Source: Nitrospirota bacterium
GTDB taxonomy: Bacteria; Nitrospirota; UBA9217
Assembly (NCBI GenBank): GCA_035516965.1
Contig: DATIZR010000116.1
Location: 22,158 to 86,157, forward strand
Direction: 5' to 3'
DNA: 64,000 bases
A program made the translations under genes and the position numbers. Positions 1 to 11,342 of this stretch are shown piece by piece. Under the pieces are notes generated by a model that had not been told where the DNA came from, did no database searches, and worked only from the letters and a program-made list of their open reading frames with translations. Position 1 is the first letter of the stretch, and each line of letters starts with the position of its first letter.

Positions 1-112
1 CGACCTTCTCATGCGTGAGCACCGCCGGGAGAGCCGCGCACCGGAGAGCCCCTCCCCCTGGGAGACGGAGCGCGCCAGGCATCTTCTTCTATCGCTGCCG
101 TTCCCGACCCGG
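1..112. other. Window edge, no gene recognised
   Basis: Sequence between the window edge and the stop codon of the first minus-strand gene. A plus-strand open frame crosses it but runs antisense into that gene and resembles no family I know. I see no convincing hairpin with a T-run that would end transcription of the kinase-like gene here. Confidence 0.4.
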
Positions 113-1870
113 CTAGGCCGTCTTCCAAAGGATCTCGAAATTGCAGATAATGACGTCCGGCTGTCCATCCTTCTCTCTCACGACCTGCCCCCGCGAGTCG
201 AGGGCGAGCAGGAGGTCGTTCTCCTTCAGGAGCGACCCGTCATAGCCGACCGCCCGCAGCCGCTCCTTGACCTTTTCGAGATTGCCGGCGCTTTCCGCTT
301 CTGTGATGATGTTCCTGCGGACGGCGCGCTGCAGGTCGATCGGCGTGAGCAGCGACGTCTCCTCGTGCTCTGACACCCATTCGTCGGGGCCGTTGTAATA
401 GCCGCGGATCGTGATGTAGTTGTGCTGCGCATCCAAGGCGGGATTGCCATCGCTGTCGACGATCTCCGCATGGGACCGGTACTTCCGCGGATCGCTCGAC
501 AGTTCGACCTTGAGGCTTCCCGTCATGTAGACCGCGCGCACATAGACCGCATGGACCCCCAGCGCGTTCAGAGCCTGCGAGAGGGCGAACTCCTCGAAGG
601 GGCTGTTGATCCCGAAGCGCCTGATCTTCTCTACCTCCTCCCTGCTGTATTTGGCATCTGCCGGGAACTCGCCCACGCGGGAGGTCTTCCAGACGAGGTG
701 GATGTTGTCCTTCGTGACCGTGTAGAAGACCTCGTTCGTGTCGGACAGGCTGAGGGACGGCGTCTTGCGCCAGCGCTCGGGGAGGAAGTAGTCGAAGAGC
801 CTCGCGTTCCTCCCCACGACCCACATGCGGCCGCCGGTGCTTTCCGCGTGGCCGGCGATGTAGGGAACGCCGAAGATCTCGGTGCGCGAGAGGTGCTGCG
901 GGAGGGGCGTCGGCTTGAGCCGGTCGCGGACGTCATCCAGGTAGGAGTGGCGCCGCGACGCCTTGACCCGGTCCTCGTGTTCGGGCGTGCGGAACAGCAG
1001 CTCGTAGTCGATCACGGAATAGTTCCCGCCGTTCAGCAGCCGGTAAAGGGCGTCCACCTGCTGCTGTGCCGCGTCGGGGCCCCTGTGCCTGCCTGCCTCT
1101 TCGATGCGCTCGCAGTCGTCCTCATGGATAATGACGTGCTCCGGCTTCATGTCGGCCATGTGGTAGCCTTTTTTGCTCAGGTCGTCGAAGGCCTTCTTCT
1201 GCATAGCCTGCAGGTGGTGCACGATGTCGGGGAGCTCGAGCTTGATGTGTTCGAAGATCTCGATGAGGTTCTTGCCGCGGATCCATTCGTACACGAGCTT
1301 GTACTGTTTCAGAATGTCGAGATCGACGCCGGGATGGCGCGCGCGGATGCGGTTGATCTTCGCCCGGGACCGTCCGCTCTGCCAGAGCTGCATCCGCTGG
1401 GGCGGCACGTAGATGGCCAGGGGCCGCTGCGCCCTGATCCACTCGAGCCGCTGGCCGACCTGCTTGTCCGCCATCTCCATGACCAGGGCGAACTCCTCCC
1501 AGGGGCTGTTGAATTCTGCGCTCACAAAGTCCTCAAGCGTGTGCGTGTTGATCGGGACGTCCTCGCCCACGCGGCAGTTCTTGACCACGAGGTCGAGACT
1601 CGTCCCCGCCACGGGACGCGTCGGGACGCGGTACACCGAGCTGGTGCCCAGGAGCCTGACGCGGTTCTGCGTGAACCAGTCTTCTTCGTACCAGTTCTGG
1701 ATGTCGAGGTGCTCCTGGTGGGGTTCGGCGTACCGGGTGAGGTAGAGGTCGCCGCCGTCCTCGGTCTTCATATGGAGGTACACCACGCCCAGTACGTTCA
1801 CGAGCGCTTTCTGCCGGGCGGGTGTTTCGGTGCGCAGAGATGATGCAATCCGTTCCGATGAAGGATCCAT
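113..1870 (-). CDS. Tandem kinase-fold-like protein (kinase plus pseudokinase), function unknown
   Basis: 585 residues with no family I can name. Residues 91-295 carry kinase-like landmarks: DLVVK (Lys97) as a beta3 lysine, NSPWEEFAL (121-129) as an alpha-C glutamate, YHMADMKPEHVII (236-248) as a catalytic loop with Asp240 and Lys242 but His245 where Asn is usual, and VIDYELLFR (286-294) with Asp288 in the DFG position. Residues 389-585 repeat the order in degenerate form: HLVWK (391-395), NSPFEEFAL (422-430), GYDGSLLKENDLLL (542-555) and CNFEILWKT (576-584), where the catalytic Asp is Leu and the DFG-type Asp is Asn. This suggests an internal duplication of an active-like and an inactive domain. 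GGAAGG precedes the ATG. It lies 175 bp downstream of pckG on the same strand. Kinase activity and substrate are inference only. Confidence 0.8.
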   Translation of the reverse strand: MDPSSERIASSLRTETPARQKALVNVLGVVYLHMKTEDGGDLYLTRYAEPHQEHLDIQNWYEEDWFTQNRVRLLGTSSVYRVPTRPVAGTSLDLVVKNCRVGEDVPINTHTLEDFVSAEFNSPWEEFALVMEMADKQVGQRLEWIRAQRPLAIYVPPQRMQLWQSGRSRAKINRIRARHPGVDLDILKQYKLVYEWIRGKNLIEIFEHIKLELPDIVHHLQAMQKKAFDDLSKKGYHMADMKPEHVIIHEDDCERIEEAGRHRGPDAAQQQVDALYRLLNGGNYSVIDYELLFRTPEHEDRVKASRRHSYLDDVRDRLKPTPLPQHLSRTEIFGVPYIAGHAESTGGRMWVVGRNARLFDYFLPERWRKTPSLSLSDTNEVFYTVTKDNIHLVWKTSRVGEFPADAKYSREEVEKIRRFGINSPFEEFALSQALNALGVHAVYVRAVYMTGSLKVELSSDPRKYRSHAEIVDSDGNPALDAQHNYITIRGYYNGPDEWVSEHEETSLLTPIDLQRAVRRNIITEAESAGNLEKVKERLRAVGYDGSLLKENDLLLALDSRGQVVREKDGQPDVIICNFEILWKTA

Positions 1871-1920
1871 AGATACCTTCCGACGTGCTGACCCGAAGAG
1901 AAGAAATAGCTGCTGCTAAC

Positions 1921-1948
1921 AATTTAGCACAGGTGGACGCGGGGACAA
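1921..1948 (-). promoter_or_regulatory. Possible sigma70-like promoter for the kinase-like gene
   Basis: On the minus strand TTGTCC (1943-1948), a 16-bp spacer and TAAATT (1921-1926) lie about 50 bp upstream of the start codon. The match is moderate. A GC-rich hairpin at 2005-2028 lies between pckG and this site but has no T-run, so the gene could also be read through from pckG. Confidence 0.35.
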
Positions 1949-2045
1949 ACCCCTGTAAAAAATTCGTGGCCCTGCCCCTTCGGTCCCGTGAAAATCGGTG
2001 ACTCGGCGCCCTCCGGTCAACAGGCGCCCGGGTGATCATGCCGGA

Positions 2046-3833
2046 CTAACGAAGCCGTTTCCTCATCTCCTCGAGCTGCTTCTTGAGCCGATCCGGCAGC
2101 CGGTTCCCGAACACCGCAAAGTGCTGCTCGATGTCCGGGATCTCGGCCTTCCATGCTGAGAGGTCCACGTCCATCAGGGCCTTCATGCTTCCCGCAGGGA
2201 TCGAGAGACCGCTGAGATCGAGGTCTCCCTCCTTCGGCATGAGACCGATCGGCGTTTCCCTGGCCCCTGCCGTGCCGTCCACGCGCTCGCACATCCACTT
2301 GAGCACGCGGCTGTTGTCGCTGAACCCAGGCCAGAGGAACTTGCCCTCGCCGCTCTTGCGGAACCAGTTGACATAGAAGATCCGCGGGGCCTTGGACCCC
2401 AACCGGTCGCCCATGCTGAGCCAGTGATGGAAATAGTCACCCATGTGATAGCCGCAGAAGGGCTTCATGGCAAAGGGATCGCGCCGCAGGTTGCCGACCG
2501 CACCGATGTTCGCCGAAGTCGTCTCCGAGGCGGCCGTGGCGCCCAGGAACACGCCGTGGTCCCAGGACACGGCCTCGTACACGAGAGGAACCACGCTGCT
2601 CCTCCTGCCGCCGAAGATGAAGATGTCGATGGGCACGCCCTCGGGGTCTTCCCAGTCCGGGCAGATGACCGGGCACTGCCGCGCCGGCGCGGTGAAGCGG
2701 GCGTTCGGGTGCGCCGCGTCCTCCGTGCTCGCGGGCGTCCAGTCGCGTCCCTTCCAGTCGATCGTATGGAAAGGCGAACTCTCGGTCATGCCTTCCCACC
2801 AAACGTCGCCGTCGTCCGTGAGCGCGCAGTTCGTGAAGATGACGTCCCGCTTGAGCGTGTCCATGGCCATGGGGTTCGTGTCGTAGGAGGTGCCGGGAGC
2901 CACGCCGAAGAAGCCGCTCTCGGGATTGATGGCATGGAGCCTCCCGTCGCCGCGGATCTTCATCCAGGCGATATCGTCGCCGATGCACTCGCATTTCCAG
3001 CCCTTGAGCGAAGGCTGCATCATGGCCAGGTTCGTCTTGCCGCAGGCCGAGGGGAACGCCGCCGCGATGTGATAGCGCCTGCCCGCGGGGCTGGTGAGCC
3101 TCAGGATCAGCATGTGCTCGGCCATCCAGCCTTCCTTCCTCGCGATGTTCGAGGCGATCCGGAGGGCGAGGCACTTCTTCCCGAGCAGGGCATTGCCGCC
3201 GTAGCCCGAGCCGTAGGACCAGATCAGATTCTCCTCGGGAAAATGGCTGATGTACTTCTGTTCGATGGGCGCGCAGGGCCACAGGGAGTCCTTCTGTCCC
3301 TTCTCGAGCGGCGCGCCGATGGAGTGGAGGCAGGGGATGAACTCGCCCTGTTCGCCGAGGACCTCGAGCACCTTCGCGCCGACCCTGGTCATGATGTGCA
3401 TGTTGCAGACCACGTAGGGGCTGTCCGTGATCTCCACGCCGATCTTGGAGATGGGCGAACCGACGGGCCCCATGGAGAACGGAATGACGTACAGGGTTCG
3501 GCCCCTCATGCAGCCGCGGTACAGGCCGAGCATGGTCTTCTTGAGGTCGTCGCTCCTGACCCAGTTATTCGTCGGGCCTGCCTCGTCCTGCGAGCGCGTG
3601 CTGATATAGGTGCGGTCTTCGACGCGTGCGACATCGCTGGGGTCGGTGCGGAAGAGATGGCTGTTCGGCCTCTTCGGGAGCGGGATCGCCATGCCTCGCT
3701 CCTGCATGAGCGTCATCATCCGGTCGTACTCCGCCTTCGACCCGTCGCACCAGTAGAGCGCGTCGGGCTTGCACAGGTCCGCCACCTCGTTCACCCAGGC
3801 GTTCAATTTTGCATTCTTCGTTCCACTCTTCAT
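2046..3833 (-). CDS. pckG: Phosphoenolpyruvate carboxykinase (GTP)
   Basis: Converts oxaloacetate and GTP to phosphoenolpyruvate, CO2 and GDP in the cytoplasm, linking the TCA pool to gluconeogenesis; in anaerobes it may also run toward carboxylation. With the ATG at 3833 the protein is 595 residues, the usual size for the GTP-dependent family. The diagnostic FPSACGKTN loop with the hyper-reactive Cys (about residue 264) is present, as is GDDIAWM (about 285-291), which supplies metal-binding Asp residues. An open frame extends to 4040, but AAGGAG lies 7 bp before the 3833 ATG and the extra N-terminal residues look non-coding. A promoter sits about 100 bp upstream. No missing catalytic segment was noticed. 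Confidence 0.96.
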   Translation of the reverse strand: MKSGTKNAKLNAWVNEVADLCKPDALYWCDGSKAEYDRMMTLMQERGMAIPLPKRPNSHLFRTDPSDVARVEDRTYISTRSQDEAGPTNNWVRSDDLKKTMLGLYRGCMRGRTLYVIPFSMGPVGSPISKIGVEITDSPYVVCNMHIMTRVGAKVLEVLGEQGEFIPCLHSIGAPLEKGQKDSLWPCAPIEQKYISHFPEENLIWSYGSGYGGNALLGKKCLALRIASNIARKEGWMAEHMLILRLTSPAGRRYHIAAAFPSACGKTNLAMMQPSLKGWKCECIGDDIAWMKIRGDGRLHAINPESGFFGVAPGTSYDTNPMAMDTLKRDVIFTNCALTDDGDVWWEGMTESSPFHTIDWKGRDWTPASTEDAAHPNARFTAPARQCPVICPDWEDPEGVPIDIFIFGGRRSSVVPLVYEAVSWDHGVFLGATAASETTSANIGAVGNLRRDPFAMKPFCGYHMGDYFHHWLSMGDRLGSKAPRIFYVNWFRKSGEGKFLWPGFSDNSRVLKWMCERVDGTAGARETPIGLMPKEGDLDLSGLSIPAGSMKALMDVDLSAWKAEIPDIEQHFAVFGNRLPDRLKKQLEEMRKRLR

Positions 3834-3942
3834 CTCGATCTCCTTCGTGATGCCCGCTGATGGCGAACCGTGAACCGCCTGATGCCCGCAATGGGTCCGC
3901 TGGTTGATGATGCCCCCGCATCCCGTCCCCGACGGTGCGATC

Positions 3943-3971
3943 ATTATGCCCGATTCAACGGCAAAAGTAAA
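3943..3971 (-). promoter_or_regulatory. Sigma70-like promoter of pckG
   Basis: Minus-strand TTTACT (3966-3971), 17-bp spacer, CATAAT (3943-3948). The predicted start near 3936 gives a leader of about 100 nt before the 3833 ATG, which supports the shorter start for pckG. Confidence 0.5.
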
Positions 3972-4017
3972 CTCCGACGGCGGGCGTCGGCCCGTCGCCC
4001 ATCCCCTGCCGTCCGAT

Positions 4018-4047
4018 AAAAAAAGCCCCGTGCCGGGCACGGGGCTT
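4018..4047 (-). terminator. Rho-independent terminator after the NrfJ-like gene
   Basis: An 11-bp perfect stem (4023-4033 with 4037-4047) and a 3-nt loop are followed, reading the minus strand, by a run of seven T (4018-4024 on the plus strand, overlapping the stem foot). It ends the gene whose stop is at 4077. Confidence 0.85.
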
Positions 4048-4076
4048 CTGAAAGTGCTCTGTGCTTCTGTCCGGCA

Positions 4077-4841
4077 TCACTTCTGGATACTGGTCTTCTC
4101 CATGATCACGGTGTACTTGTATCCGGCACCGAAGTCCTTGTCCTTAGCAACCGTTCCCTTCGCCGTGACCACGACCCCCACTTCAGGCCGGTCATCGGAT
4201 GTGGCAACGAGATCGTTGGTTCCCTTGGACGCGTCGCCGGTGCCGTCCTGCAGATGGATCCAGTTTTTCCCCATGATGTTCGCCGAGACCTTCACCACCT
4301 TGGCCCTGACCACCACGGTCTTCTGGTCCAGCTTCGCCTTCTGTGCGAAGATCTCTGCCACCGTGTACGCGTTTGCGCCCTCGGCTTTTTCGACCTTGAT
4401 CTTCTCCGTTGTCTTGACGACGGCTGCCTTGCTTCCGCCGTGGTTCGTGTCGACCGTTTTACCCTGGTCGCCGGCCGATGCTTCGTTCGCAATGCCGCCC
4501 GAAAAAATGATGGAGTCGAAGGACCTTCCGAGCGATTTGCTCGTAAAACCCTTCATCTCCTGTCCGGGCTGGAACGTCACATTCTCGCCGACCTTCACCT
4601 GCGTCTCCGGTACGGCGACCCAGGTCTTTTTCCCGCTCTTCTGGACGCAGACATAGGTGTATCCGCCCGCGTTCATGGTCTCAACAACCTTGCCGGAAAG
4701 CGCACCTTCACCGGACCGCTCCGACGGGGACGGCATCGCTGTGCCGGGGGAGGGCGCCGCTGCGTCCACGGGCTTGGCCGGTGCGGCGGCGGATGCCAGG
4801 GTAACAATGATTGCGAAAGCAACAGCAGGAATGGTTCTCAT
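4077..4841 (-). CDS. Exported NrfJ-like protein with C-terminal OB-fold domain
   Basis: 254 residues. A hydrophobic signal peptide (about 1-24) is followed by a low-complexity Ala/Pro/Ser linker. Next comes a segment typical of NrfJ-like proteins: GKVVETMNAGGYTYV, then WVAVPETQVKVGENVTF, then MKGFTSKSLGRSFDSIIFSGG (about residues 50-118). The C-terminal part (about 150-254) resembles a small OB-fold nucleic-acid-binding-type domain, with VVVRAKVVKVSANIMGKNW then IHLQDGTGD. NrfJ-like genes often accompany multiheme nitrite reductase genes, but none is seen here. The start at 4841 was chosen because AGGGAG and a consensus promoter precede it; a longer open frame to 5006 would cross the atp terminator. 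Likely periplasmic; molecular role unknown. Confidence 0.85.
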   Translation of the reverse strand: MRTIPAVAFAIIVTLASAAAPAKPVDAAAPSPGTAMPSPSERSGEGALSGKVVETMNAGGYTYVCVQKSGKKTWVAVPETQVKVGENVTFQPGQEMKGFTSKSLGRSFDSIIFSGGIANEASAGDQGKTVDTNHGGSKAAVVKTTEKIKVEKAEGANAYTVAEIFAQKAKLDQKTVVVRAKVVKVSANIMGKNWIHLQDGTGDASKGTNDLVATSDDRPEVGVVVTAKGTVAKDKDFGAGYKYTVIMEKTSIQK

Positions 4842-4908
4842 GATCAACTCCCTTGTACCGGGACCCGTTCGGGCCGCGGGGATTATGTCAAAATGATGCA
4901 GCGAACGA

Positions 4909-4937
4909 AGTGTACTGCTTTTCAGGCAAATATGCAA
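4909..4937 (-). promoter_or_regulatory. Sigma70-like promoter of the NrfJ-like gene
   Basis: Minus-strand TTGCAT (4932-4937), exactly 17 bp, TACACT (4909-4914). It lies between the atp operon terminator and the 4841 start codon, leaving a leader of about 60 nt. Confidence 0.6.
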
Positions 4938-4967
4938 GAGCCATTTGGCAGGGGGCGGGCAGGGGAG

Positions 4968-5000
4968 AAAAAACAGAAGGCAGACCGGGGTCTGCCTTCT
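4968..5000 (-). terminator. Rho-independent terminator of the atp operon
   Basis: A stem of 11 bp (4975-4985 with 4990-5000) and a 4-nt loop lie 33 bp past the atpC stop. On the minus strand they are followed by G and T6 (plus-strand A-run 4968-4973). Confidence 0.85.
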
Positions 5001-5032
5001 GGACAATTCGATTGATGCGGAGCCTGCTCCGG

Positions 5033-5458
5033 CTATTTTTGGCCGTGCTGTTCGGCGACCTGTATCCTGATCATGGCCCGGAGCAGGTCGACGCGGGCCT
5101 TCTCGTAGTCCTTCTGCTCAAGCTTCTCGCTCAGGGCCTTTTCGGCCCGTTCCTTCGCGATCCGCTCCTCGGCGAGATCGATATCAGAGGCGCGGTCGGC
5201 GCCCTCGGCCAGGATCACGACGCGGTCCGCTCCGACCTCCGCGTATCCCCAATCGACGGCCAGATGATGCCAGTTCGCGCCCTCCCGGTAGGAAAGCATG
5301 CCGATCTTGAGCGTGGTCAGGAAGGGCGTGTGGCCCGGCAGAACCCCGAACTCGCCCTCGCTGCCCGGCGCTATGACTTCATCGACACGCTCCGACCTGA
5401 CTACCTGGCGGCTCGGCGCAACGATCTCGAGGAGCATCTTTCCTTTTTCAGCGACCAT
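5033..5458 (-). CDS. atpC: ATP synthase F1 subunit epsilon
   Basis: Rotor-stalk subunit that couples F1 to the c-ring and can inhibit hydrolysis. The N-terminal beta-sandwich is recognisable from LLEIVAPSRQVV and GSEGEFGVLPGHTPFLTTL, and the C-terminal half is a helical hairpin rich in Glu and Lys. Start is uncertain: a TTG at 5485 extends the frame, an ATG at 5458 gives 141 residues, and an ATG at 5437 has the closest ribosome-binding-like AAGGAA and would start right at the conserved LLEIV. I use 5458. It is the last gene of the atp operon, followed by a strong terminator. Confidence 0.93.
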   Translation of the reverse strand: MVAEKGKMLLEIVAPSRQVVRSERVDEVIAPGSEGEFGVLPGHTPFLTTLKIGMLSYREGANWHHLAVDWGYAEVGADRVVILAEGADRASDIDLAEERIAKERAEKALSEKLEQKDYEKARVDLLRAMIRIQVAEQHGQK

Positions 5459-5521
5459 TTTCTTTTTCCCGTCCTCGGTACTCAATGAGCAAACCCTGCT
5501 GGGGAGCTCCTTCCGGAGCGC

Positions 5522-7868
<2,347 letters not shown>

Positions 7869-7927
7869 TGATACCCCTCAATCGCAAAATGCAAACGGAA
7901 AAATGTGGATTGCACCCTGCGCTGCTT

Positions 7928-9439
<1,512 letters not shown>

Positions 9440-9523
9440 TTAACTCCTTTGATCGGATAACAAACAGCATATGGGCAGGAACAGCCCTCGTCAGTGTTCT
9501 GACAGGCTGTTTTCTGTCTTGAT

Positions 9524-10060
9524 TTACTTCGCCAGCTGCTCGCGCATCTTGTTCAATTGGTTGCTGATGGTGCCGTCGTAGATCATGCTCCCGATCCGGG
9601 CCTTTGCCCCGCCGATCAGAGATCCGTCGACCCTGGCCTGGATGTCCACCTGCTTGCCGGTCATGGCCTCGAGCTTCTTCTTGATGTCCGCCAGCTCCGC
9701 CGGGCTGACGGCGGCCGCCGTGGTCAGCTCCACGCTGGCCCGGTTCTGACGGTCGGAGAGCAGCGCCAGGAACGCGTCGTGCACGTCCTTGACGTACCGG
9801 ATGCGGCCGGTCTCTGCCAGGTGCTCCACGAACCGCTGGGTCGTCTGCTGCATACCCAGCTTCCCGGCGAGTTCCCTGATGACCGCCTTCTTGTCCTCGG
9901 GCGTGAAGACCGGACTTGAAAAGAGCTTCTGGATCGAAGGCGCGGATTCCACCGCCGCGATGAACGAGCTTAGATCATCCCTGGTCTTGTCGACGGATTT
10001 TTTCTCCTCGCTCAGTTCCACCAGGGCCTTGGCATACCGCTTCGCGATGGTCCTGATCAT
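9524..10060 (-). CDS. atpH: ATP synthase F1 subunit delta
   Basis: Stator protein that ties the b/b' stalk to the top of F1. 178 residues, all-helical N-terminal domain beginning MIRTIAKRYAKALVEL, and a C-terminal segment with the family pattern DGSLIGGAKARIGSMIYDGT then ISNQLNKMREQL. Its ATG overlaps the end of the upstream atpF gene by four bases, so the two are probably translationally coupled. Confidence 0.97.
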   Translation of the reverse strand: MIRTIAKRYAKALVELSEEKKSVDKTRDDLSSFIAAVESAPSIQKLFSSPVFTPEDKKAVIRELAGKLGMQQTTQRFVEHLAETGRIRYVKDVHDAFLALLSDRQNRASVELTTAAAVSPAELADIKKKLEAMTGKQVDIQARVDGSLIGGAKARIGSMIYDGTISNQLNKMREQLAK

Positions 10061-10644
10061 CCCCTGCCTCCCACCTTGGTGATATACTCCTTCACGATGC
10101 GCTCATGGTCCTGGGGACCGATCTTTTCCTTGATGCTCTTTTCCGAGAGGTCGACGGCCAGCATCGACGCCTCGGCCTGCAACGCGGTCTTCGCCTTCTG
10201 GACTTCCAGGTCGACGCCCTGCTTCACCTGGGCATCGATGTCGGAAACCATTTTCCTGCCCTCGTCGATCAGCGCCTGTTTGTCCTTCTCGGCGCGGGAC
10301 CTGGCATCCTCGAGCAGCCGGCTCGTCTCTGCCTCAAGGTCCTTGACCTTTCGCTCCATCTCGGCCAGCGCCGCCGTTGAGCGCTCGCGGGCCTCCTTGG
10401 ATTCCTGGATGGCCTTGGCGATCTCGAGGGAGCGGTTCTTGAAGAAGTCCCGGACCGGCTTCCGCATGAAATAGACGACCACGCCAGCGATGATGCCAAA
10501 ATTGACCAGACGAGGAAGCCAGTCGCCAAGAAAGGTGATCTGTTCATGGCCGCCTTCAGCGGCCTCTTCGGCGAACGCAAACGCCGCGGTCAGGGTTATT
10601 GTCAGGCAGAAAAGAAGCTGTTTGAGTTTGTTGGGTATCATCAT
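10057..10644 (-). CDS. atpF: ATP synthase F0 subunit b, with extended N terminus
   Basis: Peripheral stalk subunit. 195 residues, longer than the usual 155-165 because about 25 hydrophobic residues resembling a signal peptide (MMIPNKLKQLLFCLTITL then TAAFAFAEE) precede the usual membrane helix (LVNFGIIAGVVVYFM, about 46-60). The rest is a long charged helix (about 62-185) typical of the dimeric stalk. Such N-terminal extensions occur in other delta-type operons. It follows the b' gene by 42 bp. Confidence 0.95.
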   Translation of the reverse strand: MMIPNKLKQLLFCLTITLTAAFAFAEEAAEGGHEQITFLGDWLPRLVNFGIIAGVVVYFMRKPVRDFFKNRSLEIAKAIQESKEARERSTAALAEMERKVKDLEAETSRLLEDARSRAEKDKQALIDEGRKMVSDIDAQVKQGVDLEVQKAKTALQAEASMLAVDLSEKSIKEKIGPQDHERIVKEYITKVGGRG

Positions 10645-10686
10645 GGTTTAGCGATCCAGTTTGACCTCTGGTGTCGGTCCTCCGGA

Positions 10687-11112
10687 CTATACCGCCCTTC
10701 CGAGCAGCTTGGAGGTAATTTCCTGCGACAGTCGCTCTGCTTCCCTCTTGAGCTCGCCCCGGGCGCTCTCGGCCGCCGCCGCGACATCGGCGCGCGCCTT
10801 GTCCAGCATCTCACCGGCCTTCGTGCGCTCGGCGGCGATCATATCACGCTGGGCGTCGAGCCCCTGCTGGTAGATGGCGTTGAAGGTAGCTGCCGCCTTC
10901 TGCTTGGCTTCGGCGAGGGAGGCGTTGTACTGTTCGAGGAGGTTCTGCATGCGGTCCTGCGCCGACTTGGCTTCGCCGAGCGCGGAACTGATACCCTGCT
11001 CGCGGTCCAGCATGACTTGCCGGATCGGCCTGAACAGTATGTAGTTGAGCACGATGAGCAGGACGATGAAGTTGGCGAGCTGGTACAGGACCGAGACGTT
11101 GATATCAATCAT
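10687..11112 (-). CDS. atpF': ATP synthase F0 subunit b' (second b-type subunit)
   Basis: First gene of the operon. With the ATG at 11112 the product is 141 residues: a membrane helix near the N terminus (LYQLANFIVLLIVLNYILF), the RPIRQVMLDRE junction, then a long Ala/Glu-rich helix. The open frame continues upstream to 11199, but that would run through the promoter -35 region, and GAGGAGAGG lies upstream of the 11112 ATG. The presence of b plus b' implies a heterodimeric peripheral stalk. Subunits a and c are not in this operon and must be encoded elsewhere. Confidence 0.95.
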   Translation of the reverse strand: MIDINVSVLYQLANFIVLLIVLNYILFRPIRQVMLDREQGISSALGEAKSAQDRMQNLLEQYNASLAEAKQKAAATFNAIYQQGLDAQRDMIAAERTKAGEMLDKARADVAAAAESARGELKREAERLSQEITSKLLGRAV

Positions 11113-11170
11113 GGTGAAGCGCCTCTCCTCCGCTGCAGAGAAACATCTGGTGGCACGATAAATCCAAAAA

Positions 11171-11199
11171 AAACTATCATAATGAAAAACCCTTGTCAA
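11171..11199 (-). promoter_or_regulatory. Sigma70-like promoter of the atp operon
   Basis: Minus-strand TTGACA (11194-11199, perfect -35), 17 bp, TAGTTT (11171-11176). Surrounding DNA is markedly AT-rich compared with the window. Predicted start near 11164, giving a leader of about 50 nt to atpF'. Confidence 0.6.
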
Positions 11200-11342
11200 T
11201 AATTTTAGCTATAAATAATATAAATGGAGGGAATGATTTTGATTATAGAATGAAAAGGGGATGCATTGCCGCGGAAGAGAGGCGCAAAACAGCGCCTGCG
11301 CGGGAGAATTCCTACCGGCGCATGAAGGGAAAAGGGCGGCCG

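Noticed and set aside
11..373. Plus-strand open frame at the window start
   Set aside because: It runs antisense into the well-supported 113-1870 gene, has no family resemblance and no good ribosome-binding site.
2005..2028. Hairpin GGCGCC...GGCGCC after pckG as terminator
   Set aside because: The stem is only 6 bp with a 12-nt loop and there is no T-run on the minus strand.
2424..3860. Long plus-strand open frame opposite pckG
   Set aside because: The composition (His, Arg, Asp, Ala rich) is that of an antisense frame in GC-rich coding DNA; pckG on the other strand is certain.
4842..5006. N-terminal extension of the NrfJ-like protein
   Set aside because: It would cover the promoter at 4909-4937 and the atp terminator; the shorter form starts with a normal signal peptide.
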